Part shown: piece after piece, positions 1-4,798 of the stretch
Position numbering within the stretch: position 1 is the first letter of the stretch
How the letters are laid out: the number at the start of each line of letters is the position of its first letter
Origin: Bacillota bacterium
GTDB taxonomy: Bacteria > Bacillota > Clostridia > Christensenellales > CAG-138
Reading direction: 5' to 3'
Assembly (NCBI GenBank): GCA_023453725.1
Contig: JAEXTB010000315.1
Span: 1 to 6,841 of the forward strand
Length of the DNA: 6,841 bases
The notes under the pieces: generated by a model
The model's database searches: none
Told to the model about the DNA's origin: nothing
What the model saw: the letters and a program-made list of their open reading frames with translations, nothing else
Program-made: the position numbers and the translations under genes

Positions 1-222
1 TATGCCGCCGCCGATGTGGCCGCTGGAGCCAGTAGCGGGGATGGTAAAGTTAATCATCTGCGCGGCAAACACAAAGGCCCCTGCAACGCCCATGATCGGC
101 ACCTTTTTTTCACACAGGTCGTCCCGTTTGATCTTTGCGATGGAATACCCCGCAGCCCCCAAACTGACTGCGGACATTGTAAGCCCTACCGCGGGCGAAA
201 GCAGCGCGTCTGCCATATGCAT
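1..222 (-). CDS. cbiM: Cobalt/nickel ECF transporter substrate-binding subunit CbiM/NikM, N-terminal part
   Basis: This is the membrane S-component of an energy-coupling-factor importer for Co2+ or Ni2+. Only 74 codons are present, and the gene runs off the left edge. The protein begins MHMADALLSP, and near residues 45-74 reads GVAGAFVFAAQMINF followed by TGSSGHIGGG. In the CbiM/NikM family the processed N-terminal Met1-His2 and a histidine in this SSGH segment bind the metal; here these are His2 and His69. Residues 11-29 and 43-61 look like membrane segments. The start is supported by GGGAGGT about eight bases upstream on the minus strand (near 231-237). A second ATG two codons later (residue 3) is rejected because it would remove the metal-binding Met-His. 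Cobalt and nickel versions cannot be told apart from this fragment. The gene is divergent from the oad-type unit and is preceded by a possible structured leader. Confidence 0.88.
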   Translation of the reverse strand, partial: MHMADALLSPAVGLTMSAVSLGAAGYSIAKIKRDDLCEKKVPIMGVAGAFVFAAQMINFTIPATGSSGHIGGGI

Positions 223-238
223 AAGAAAATACCTCCCG

Positions 239-330
239 AAAAAATATGCCGCAAAGACACCGGCGGTACTCCGCCATATGATGCCTTCGTGGCATTCATT
301 TTCTTTGGGACAACTGCTCACTTTGCATAT
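239..330 (-). promoter_or_regulatory. Candidate structured leader RNA of cbiM (three-way junction ending in a U-tract)
   Basis: Read on the minus strand, ATATGCAAAG (330-321) can pair with CTTTG-CGG-CATAT (256-244). That gives a ten-base-pair closing stem with one three-base bulge, followed at once by a run of U (244-239) and then the cbiM ribosome binding site. Two perfect hairpins sit inside: ATGCC/GGCAT (295-291 with 285-281, five-base loop) and GGCGG/CCGCC (275-271 with 266-262, four-base loop). An alternative pairing also exists: AAAAT-GA-ATGCC from the 5' side of the first hairpin can pair with GGCAT-ATTTT (250-241), which would break the closing stem. Mutually exclusive folds ending in a U-tract are typical of riboswitches and attenuators. 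I do not recognise a known class; the cobalamin and NiCo riboswitch core motifs are absent. The structure is by eye only. Confidence 0.4.
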
Positions 331-350
331 CTTCGTAATATGCTACAAGT

Positions 351-380
351 ATCTTACTAAAAGGGGCTCAGAAAAAGCAA
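351..380 (-). promoter_or_regulatory. Weak candidate sigma-A promoter for cbiM
   Basis: On the minus strand TTGCTT (380-375) and TAAGAT (356-351) are 18 bases apart, a partial match to TTGACA/TATAAT. Transcription would begin near 344, just ahead of the candidate leader, and that agreement is the main support. The hexamers match only three and four of six positions, so this is a tentative call. Confidence 0.25.
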
Positions 381-386
381 TACATA

Positions 387-419
387 CCCCCGGTAGCGGA
401 TAGGGGGAAGAGGCTACCG
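387..419. repeat. Two interlocking inverted repeats (possible pseudoknot or alternative hairpins)
   Basis: CCCCC (387-391) can pair with GGGGG (403-407), and CGGTAGC (391-397) is a perfect inverted repeat of GCTACCG (413-419). The two pairings interlock in the order arm 1, arm 2, arm 1', arm 2'. As RNA they would be either alternatives or an H-type pseudoknot; as DNA they could be a protein-binding palindrome. The element lies between the candidate divergent promoters, so neither proposed transcript clearly contains it. No function is assigned. Confidence 0.4.
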
Positions 420-437
420 CATAACAGCAAGCCAGCC

Positions 438-466
438 TTGACTTTTTGAATCTCATATAGTAGTCT
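438..466 (+). promoter_or_regulatory. Candidate sigma-A promoter of the oadG-oadB unit
   Basis: TTGACT (438-443) matches five of six -35 bases. TAGTCT (461-466) follows after 17 bases and matches three of six -10 bases; the overlapping TATAGT at 456-461 fits better but is spaced too closely. Transcription would begin near 472-475, on the 5' arm of the closing stem of the element at 468-530. If this is right, the start site must lie at the very beginning of that stem or slightly upstream of my estimate. Confidence 0.4.
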
Positions 467-467
467 A

Positions 468-530
468 CTTGAAAACAGGATATGGCCCGGTTCCGGTTGG
501 CGGATGGCAATATGAGCCGTTCGTTTCAAG
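468..530 (+). ncRNA. Candidate cis-regulatory RNA (riboswitch-like) upstream of the sodium-pump genes
   Basis: The perfect seven-base-pair stem CTTGAAA/TTTCAAG (468-474 with 524-530) closes a roughly 50-base domain. Inside, ATAT-G-GCC (480-487) pairs with GGC-A-ATAT (506-513) around one G/A mismatch, GG (478-479) can pair with CC (517-518), and a GC-rich tip lies between 488 and 505. An intrinsic terminator follows 16 bases later, still ahead of the first gene. GAGCC (514-518) could pair with GGCTT (552-556) in the terminator's 5' arm, a weak anti-terminator that includes one G-U pair. The layout of promoter, closed domain, terminator and operon is that of a transcriptional riboswitch. The class is not recognised. 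Because the operon encodes a sodium pump, a Na+ riboswitch (DUF1646 motif) is a reasonable hypothesis, but I could not match its consensus from memory. Confidence 0.5.
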
Positions 531-546
531 ATTTTGTAGCTTAAGG

Positions 547-582
547 GTGGAGGCTTCTTTTTTAGAAGCGCTCCACTTTTTT
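547..582 (+). terminator. Intrinsic terminator inside the oadG-oadB leader
   Basis: GTGGAG-GCTTCT (547-558) pairs with AGAAGC-G-CTCCAC (564-576). That is twelve base pairs with one bulged G at 570 and a five-base loop, followed by six T (577-582). It is a strong factor-independent terminator on the plus strand. It ends 41 bases before the first start codon and follows no plus-strand gene in this window, so its natural role is attenuation of the downstream operon. Confidence 0.85.
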
Positions 583-623
583 ATTTCTCGTAATGAGCAC
601 AACACATAAAGGGGGTTCATTCC

Positions 624-767
624 ATGTCGGTTTCCAATGCCGTTCTCACCGCGCTCTTTTGTTTTGCCATGGTATTTCTTGTGCTTCTATGCCTATATCT
701 GCTGCTAAAGCTGTTTTCCGTGCTGTTTGCGGGCACAACAAAAAAATCCAGGCAAAAAGAGCAGTAA
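624..767 (+). CDS. Short OadG-like gamma subunit of a sodium-translocating decarboxylase
   Basis: This is a 47-residue peptide with one membrane helix (about residues 6-36, including FAMVFLVLLCLYLLLKL) and a short basic tail ending KKSRQKEQ. OadG-type gamma subunits are small proteins with a single N-terminal membrane helix that help assemble the decarboxylase with its beta subunit. The hydrophobic pattern and the position directly before the beta gene (13 bases between stop and next start) support this assignment. Start ATG 624 follows GGGGG (611-615) with eight bases between. It is shorter than most OadG proteins, lacking the longer Pro/Ala-rich or charged tail usually present, so it may be a minimal gamma subunit rather than a standard one. 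The identification rests on pattern and context, not on a clear catalytic motif. Confidence 0.7.
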   Translation: MSVSNAVLTALFCFAMVFLVLLCLYLLLKLFSVLFAGTTKKSRQKEQ

Positions 768-780
768 GGGAGGAAGCACA

Positions 781-1917
781 ATGTTTCTTGAAACTATTCA
801 AAAGATTTGGCTGGAGTCCGGATTTGCTGCGCTCACATGGGGGCAGGGCATCATGCTCTTGGTCTCTTTCTTCTTAATTTTTTTAGCCATTGCAAAGAAA
901 TTTGAACCTTTATTGCTGCTGCCCATCGCGTTTGGCATGCTATTAGCGAACCTCCCGCTTACCGGCCTTATGGCGGAGGCCGTTGGCGATGAATCGGGCG
1001 GCCTTCTTTATTACCTGTACTTGGGCGTCAAAAAAGGGATATACCCCTCTTTGATATTCTTAGGCATCGGCGCAATGACGGATTTCGGGCCATTGATTGC
1101 CCGCCCCAGCAGCCTCTTCCTTGGCGCAGGCGCGCAGATGGGCATCATGGTGGCGTTTGTATTGGCCATTGCGTTTGGCTTTGATCCAAAGGAAGCCGCT
1201 TCCATCGGCATCATCGGCGGGGCGGATGGCCCTACGGCGATTTATTTGACCACAAAGCTCGCTGACCATCTGCTGCCGGCCATCGCTATCGCGGCCTACT
1301 CCTATATGGCGCTCATCCCTGTCATACAGCCGCCGCTCATGCGCGCGCTTACCACCAAAAAAGAGCGCGAAATCGTTATGAAGCAGATGCGCGAAGTCTC
1401 CAAACTGGAAAAAATCTGCTTCCCCATTGTGGTGACAGTATTGTGCGTGCTACTGCTCCCCTCTGTCGCTCCCCTCATCGGTATGCTGATGCTCGGGAAC
1501 CTATTTAAAGAATCCGGCGTGGTGGAGCGTCTTTCGAGCACTGTGCAGAACGCGCTCATCAACATTGTGACTATATTCTTAGGCGTCACAGTGGGCGCAA
1601 CCGCGAAAGCAGAAACGTTTCTGCAGCCCGAGACACTTGGGATCGTTGCGCTTGGTTTGACGGCGTTTATATTCAGCACTGTTGGCGGGCTATTGCTTGG
1701 CAAGCTGATGTGCTGGCTGACCAAGGGGAAGATCAATCCGCTTATCGGTTCTGCGGGCGTATCCGCAGTGCCTATGGCCGCGCGGGTCTCCCAGATCGAA
1801 GGACAAAAGGCGAACCCGCTTAGCTACCTCCTCATGCACGCGATGGGGCCCAACGTGGCGGGCGTCATAGGCTCCGCCGTTGCCGCCGGTATATTACTTG
1901 CGCTGTTTGGAAAATAG
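781..1917 (+). CDS. oadB: Sodium ion-translocating decarboxylase beta subunit (OadB/GcdB/MmdB family)
   Basis: This 378-residue polytopic membrane protein couples decarboxylation of a carboxybiotin-bound substrate to Na+ export. The start at ATG 781 has GGGAGG at 768-773; an upstream in-frame ATG at 727 would overlap the gamma gene and has no comparable ribosome binding site. Motifs include SIGIIGGADGPT (141-152), AAYSYMALIPVIQPP (171-185), NPLIGSAGVSAVPMAAR (319-335) and MGPNVAGVIGSAVAAG (355-370). With a constant offset of 54, residues recalled as essential in Klebsiella OadB (Asp203, Tyr229, Asn373, Gly377, Ser382, Arg389) fall on Asp149, Tyr175, Asn319, Gly323, Ser328 and Arg335, so the pump site looks intact. 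The alpha subunit and biotin carrier are not in the window, so oxaloacetate, methylmalonyl-CoA, glutaconyl-CoA and malonate decarboxylases cannot be told apart. The unit is preceded by a possible regulatory RNA and followed by terminators. Confidence 0.93.
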   Translation: MFLETIQKIWLESGFAALTWGQGIMLLVSFFLIFLAIAKKFEPLLLLPIAFGMLLANLPLTGLMAEAVGDESGGLLYYLYLGVKKGIYPSLIFLGIGAMTDFGPLIARPSSLFLGAGAQMGIMVAFVLAIAFGFDPKEAASIGIIGGADGPTAIYLTTKLADHLLPAIAIAAYSYMALIPVIQPPLMRALTTKKEREIVMKQMREVSKLEKICFPIVVTVLCVLLLPSVAPLIGMLMLGNLFKESGVVERLSSTVQNALINIVTIFLGVTVGATAKAETFLQPETLGIVALGLTAFIFSTVGGLLLGKLMCWLTKGKINPLIGSAGVSAVPMAARVSQIEGQKANPLSYLLMHAMGPNVAGVIGSAVAAGILLALFGK

Positions 1918-1936
1918 CACAAAACAGAAACAGGAC

Positions 1937-1959
1937 AGGCGGCAGAAATTCTGCCGCCT
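1937..1959 (+). terminator. Hairpin directly after oadB, without a T-tract
   Basis: AGGCGGCAG (1937-1945) and CTGCCGCCT (1951-1959) form a perfect nine-base-pair GC-rich stem. The AAATT between them can add two more pairs, giving an almost perfect palindrome. No T-run follows, so it is not a classic terminator. It may protect the 3' end of the oadB transcript or assist the stronger terminator about 70 bases downstream. Confidence 0.45.
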
Positions 1960-2030
1960 GATACCTACCTATCATCAAGACTTTTATATATGCGCAGGAG
2001 TAAATCCCAACATAATACAAATAAAGGAAT

Positions 2031-2058
2031 GCCGCACGCTACTGTGCGGCTTTTTTTT
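2031..2058 (+). terminator. Intrinsic terminator of the oadG-oadB unit
   Basis: GCCGCAC (2031-2037) pairs with GTGCGGC (2044-2050) across a six-base loop and is followed by eight T (2051-2058). It ends plus-strand transcription from the decarboxylase unit and separates it from the sugar transporter operon. The bases on the other side of the stem are not T-rich on the minus strand, so it is not bidirectional. Confidence 0.92.
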
Positions 2059-2099
2059 ATACCTCGAAGTTTGTCCGTTTGTGACAGGTTAAAAAATCA

Positions 2100-2220
2100 T
2101 ACATTTTGGTTGCATTATTGAAAAGACTTCATGCACCCGCAGAACGTACACTATGCATGCAAGCATGGGGCAAAGACGCCCCATCATGCCAAATCTTTTA
2201 CGCATAGGGGAGGAGCATGT
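2100..2220 (+). promoter_or_regulatory. Leader of the transporter operon with clustered CATGC motifs and a hairpin
   Basis: No convincing -35/-10 pair was found, although the operon should start here because a strong terminator lies just upstream. The region holds several copies of CATGC or its complement GCATG: 2130-2134, 2155-2160 (both, as GCATGC), 2163-2167, 2185-2189 and 2215-2219. Two of them form the inverted repeat CATGC-AA-GCATG (2156-2167). A perfect seven-base-pair hairpin, ATGGGGC/GCCCCAT (2165-2171 with 2178-2184, six-base loop), stands 21 bases before the AGGGGAGG ribosome binding site (2206-2213). These could be an operator and an mRNA-stabilising or attenuating hairpin; both readings are inference. 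Confidence 0.35.
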
Positions 2221-3192
2221 ATGAAGAAACTGACTGCCATCGTTGTGACGCTCTTACTGGTACTCACATTGGTTGCGGGCTGCAGCGCGCCTGCAGCAAA
2301 GACCGGGAATGGCAAGCTCGTCGTCGGCTTCGCGCAGATCGGCCAGGAATCCGGCTGGCGCGATGCGGAGACCGCCTCCATCCAGTTCTACGCAGGCCAG
2401 AACCTAGACACCATTGATCTGAAGTTTGCGGATGCCCAACAGCAGCAGGCCAACCAGATCAAGGCCATCAAATCCTTTATTGAGATGGGCGTAGACGTGA
2501 TCGGTGTAGCGCCGGTGGTGGAAACGGGCTGGGAAGCCGTGTTCAAGGAAGCGAAGGACGCCGGTATCCCCATCGTCCTCGTGGACCGCATGGCGAAGCT
2601 GGAAGATGAAAGCCTGTACGCAACATTCATCGGCTCCGACTTTATTGAGGAAGGCAAAAATGCCGCAATCGAAATGAGCAACCTTTTAGGCGGCACCGGC
2701 AAGATTGTGGAGCTTGAAGGCACCGTGGGCGCTTCCGCCGCCAACGACCGCAAGAAGGGCTTCCATGACGAAATTGCGGCGAACCACCCCGGCATCGAGA
2801 TACTGGCCTCCCAGACGGGCGATTTCACCCGCGCAAAGGGCAAGGAAGTCATGGAATCCTTCCTCAAGACCTACGGCGCTGAAATCAAGGGCGTGTACTG
2901 CCACAACGACGATATGGTGCTCGGCGCCATCGAGGCCATCAAGGAAGCCGGATTTAAACCCGGCGTGGACATCAAGACCGTCTCCATCGACGGCGTCAAG
3001 GGCATATTTGAAGCCATGGCAGCGGGCGAAGCAAATGTAACGGTAGAGTGCAACCCGCTCCTGGGGCCGCAGTTCTTTGACGTTTGCGCCAAACTCAAAG
3101 CGGGCCAGACGGTAGATAAATGGATCAAGTCCGAAGAAGGCATCTACCGCGCGGATACCGCTGCGGCGGATCTCCCGAACCGCAAGTATTAA
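2221..3192 (+). CDS. ytfQ: Galactofuranose-type ABC transporter sugar-binding lipoprotein (YtfQ)
   Basis: This 323-residue binding protein of the ribose/galactose family captures the sugar outside the membrane and delivers it to the permeases. The signal peptide is KK at 2-3, a hydrophobic stretch 6-19 and lipobox LVAGC with Cys21 as the lipid anchor; E. coli YtfQ is instead a soluble periplasmic protein. Segments closely resembling YtfQ are ESGWRDAET (43-51), APVVETGWE (97-105), VELEGTVGAS (163-172), NDRKKGF (175-181), TGDFTRAKGKEVMESF (199-214), HNDDMVLGAIEAIKEAG (228-244) and SIDGV (255-259). Start ATG 2221 follows AGGGGAGG at 2206-2213; an upstream in-frame ATG (2131) would place 30 residues ahead of the signal peptide and is rejected. 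The substrate is inferred from YtfQ, which binds galactofuranose; a related furanose such as arabinofuranose or fructofuranose is possible. Confidence 0.9.
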   Translation: MKKLTAIVVTLLLVLTLVAGCSAPAAKTGNGKLVVGFAQIGQESGWRDAETASIQFYAGQNLDTIDLKFADAQQQQANQIKAIKSFIEMGVDVIGVAPVVETGWEAVFKEAKDAGIPIVLVDRMAKLEDESLYATFIGSDFIEEGKNAAIEMSNLLGGTGKIVELEGTVGASAANDRKKGFHDEIAANHPGIEILASQTGDFTRAKGKEVMESFLKTYGAEIKGVYCHNDDMVLGAIEAIKEAGFKPGVDIKTVSIDGVKGIFEAMAAGEANVTVECNPLLGPQFFDVCAKLKAGQTVDKWIKSEEGIYRADTAAADLPNRKY

Positions 3193-3213
3193 ACGGCAAA
3201 CGGCGTGACGCAC

Positions 3214-3246
3214 ATCCGCTCCGGCCTTCACGCCGGAGCGGATTTT
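3214..3246 (+). terminator. Long perfect hairpin between ytfQ and ytfR, probably a partial terminator or stabiliser
   Basis: ATCCGCTCCGGC (3214-3225) and GCCGGAGCGGAT (3232-3243) form a perfect twelve-base-pair stem with a six-base loop. Only four T (3243-3246) follow, the first of them within the stem. GCAC (3210-3213) and GTGC (3247-3250) could extend it beyond a TTT bulge. The weak T-tract suggests incomplete termination, or protection of the upstream message, so that the binding protein is made in excess over the ATPase and permeases. Such hairpins are common after binding-protein genes. Confidence 0.7.
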
Positions 3247-3289
3247 GTGCTGAGTAAGGCCAAATACCTTGAGATTGGAGGAACCATGC

Positions 3290-4798
3290 ATGGAGCAATT
3301 GCAGCCGCTTCTTTGCATGCAGCACATTAAAAAGATATTTCCGGGCGTTGTGGCGCTTGACGATGTGCATTTTACTTTGGAGCAAGGCAGCATCCACGCG
3401 CTGCTTGGGGAAAACGGCGCGGGAAAGTCAACGCTGATTAAGGTGCTCACCGGTGTAGAAAAGCGCGACGAAGGTACAATTTCGCTCGACGGAAAAGAGA
3501 TATTCCCCAAATCCGCGCAGGAAGCGCAAAGTTTGGGCATCAGCACAGTGTACCAGGAGGTCAACCTCTGCCCCAATCTATCGGTTGCGGAAAATGTGTT
3601 TATCGGCCGCGCGCCGGGCAGCGGTGTAAAAATCGATTGGAAAACCATGAACCGGAAAGCGGAAGAACTGCTTAACCGGTTTGATCTCGCGGTGGACGTG
3701 ACACGCCCACTTTCCGCTTACTCCGTAGCGGTACAGCAGATGGTGGCGATTGCGCGTGCGGTGGATATCTCCGCAAAGGTGCTAATACTCGACGAACCGA
3801 CCTCAAGCCTGAGTGTAGTTGAGGTGGAAAAGCTATTTTCCATTATGCGAAAGCTCAGGGCGGAGGGCATGGGCATCATATTTGTCACACATTTTTTAGA
3901 GCAGGTCTACGAAGTCAGCGATACCATCACCGTCCTTCGGGACGGAAAATATGTGGGCATGTACGCCACGGCGGAACTTCCGCGCGTACAACTTGTCGCC
4001 AAAATGATCGGCAAGGAATACGCGGCATTTGAAGGCGGCGGCCTTTTTGCCGATGAGGGGAAGACGCATGAGCTGCTGCTCCGCCTTCACAATGTGAGCG
4101 TGCCGGGGTCCATCACGGGGCTGGATCTTGACATAAAAAAGGGAGAAGTGTTGGGGCTTTCCGGGCTGCTGGGTTCGGGCAGAAGTGAGACCGCCCGCGC
4201 AATCTTCGGGGTGGACCGCATCTTAGAGGGGGAACTCGAGCTCAAAGGCAAGCCTGTGGAACTACATGAGCCCATCGACGGTATGCGAAAGGGCTTTGCT
4301 TTCTGCCCGGAAAACCGAAAGACAGAGGGGATTATTGGGGAACTGAGCATACAGGACAATATTCTGCTTGCGCTACAGGCGAAAAAAGGCATGTTCAAAA
4401 AGATATCCCGCGCGGAGGCGGCAAAGATTGCGGAGCGTTATATCAGGGAGCTTTCCATTAAGACGCCGTCGGATGCGCAGCTTGTCAACAACCTTTCGGG
4501 CGGCAACCAGCAAAAGGTGATCCTGGCGCGCTGGCTCGCGACGGAACCCGAACTTCTGATACTGGACGAACCCACGCGCGGCATCGACGTAGGGACCAAG
4601 GCGGAAATCCAGAAGATTGTCGTATCGCTTGCGCACGATGGCATGGCGCTGATATTTATCTCCTCCGAAATCGATGAAATGCTCCGCTGCTGCTCCCGCA
4701 TCATCGTGCTGCGGGATCAAAAGCGGGTCGCGGAGCTGGGCGGGGAGTTCATCAACGAAAAAACTATTATGGAGTACATCGCAGGAGGTGAAGCATGA
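3290..4798 (+). CDS. ytfR: Galactofuranose-type ABC importer double ATPase (YtfR)
   Basis: This 502-residue cytoplasmic protein has two ATP-binding domains in tandem, close to the usual length of the RbsA/MglA family. Domain 1 has Walker A GENGAGKST (40-48), Q-loop Gln89, a degenerate signature with YSVAVQQ (144-150), Walker B VLILDEPTS (164-172) with Glu169, and switch His201. Its D-loop reads SSLS (172-175), where an Asp is usual at the last position. Domain 2 has a degenerate P-loop GLLGSGRSET (292-301) with Arg in place of the Walker A Lys, signature LSGGNQQK (402-409), Walker B LLILDEPTRGID (422-433), and ISSEIDE (457-463) with no switch His. This asymmetry is normal for the family and implies a single hydrolysing site. 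FCPENRKTEGII (338-349) resembles E. coli YtfR. Start ATG 3290 is six bases after GGAGGAA (3277-3283); a TTG at 3269 is unsupported. The stop overlaps the ytfT start as ATGA. Confidence 0.93.
   Translation: MEQLQPLLCMQHIKKIFPGVVALDDVHFTLEQGSIHALLGENGAGKSTLIKVLTGVEKRDEGTISLDGKEIFPKSAQEAQSLGISTVYQEVNLCPNLSVAENVFIGRAPGSGVKIDWKTMNRKAEELLNRFDLAVDVTRPLSAYSVAVQQMVAIARAVDISAKVLILDEPTSSLSVVEVEKLFSIMRKLRAEGMGIIFVTHFLEQVYEVSDTITVLRDGKYVGMYATAELPRVQLVAKMIGKEYAAFEGGGLFADEGKTHELLLRLHNVSVPGSITGLDLDIKKGEVLGLSGLLGSGRSETARAIFGVDRILEGELELKGKPVELHEPIDGMRKGFAFCPENRKTEGIIGELSIQDNILLALQAKKGMFKKISRAEAAKIAERYIRELSIKTPSDAQLVNNLSGGNQQKVILARWLATEPELLILDEPTRGIDVGTKAEIQKIVVSLAHDGMALIFISSEIDEMLRCCSRIIVLRDQKRVAELGGEFINEKTIMEYIAGGEA

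Noticed and set aside
1..403. Plus-strand frames across the cbiM fragment
   Set aside because: The minus-strand frame gives a clear CbiM N-terminus with a ribosome binding site; the plus-strand translations show no family features.
223..560. Cobalamin riboswitch, NiCo riboswitch or T-box in the divergent region
   Set aside because: No GCCACTG-type B12 core or NiCo consensus was seen on either strand. AAGGGTGGA at 543-551 and TACCGCC on the minus strand near 262-268 only partly resemble the T-box AGGGTGGTACCGCG and lack the rest of it.
727..780. Upstream in-frame start for oadB adding 18 residues
   Set aside because: It lies inside the gamma-like gene and adds a charged, non-conserved stretch. 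ATG 781 has a strong GGGAGG site and gives a normal N-terminus.
593..877. 94-codon plus-strand frame overlapping the start of the decarboxylase unit
   Set aside because: It overlaps both the gamma-like and beta genes in another frame, has no good ribosome binding site, and its translation is not recognisable.
2119..2131. TGAAAAGACTTCA as a catabolite-repression (cre) site
   Set aside because: It lacks the central CG of the CcpA consensus and is one base short, so only the outer TGAA/TTCA symmetry remains.
2131..2220. Upstream in-frame start for ytfQ adding 30 residues
   Set aside because: It would bury the lipoprotein signal peptide inside the protein; ATG 2221 follows a strong AGGGGAGG.
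3269..3289. TTG start for ytfR adding seven residues
   Set aside because: The ribosome binding site GGAGGAA (3277-3283) lies inside this extension and is correctly placed for ATG 3290.
2686..3648. Long open frame of about 320 codons on the minus strand, opposite ytfQ and ytfR
   Set aside because: It overlaps two well-supported genes, spans their intergenic hairpin, and its translation has no recognisable family features. It looks like a by-product of GC-rich codon use in the real genes.
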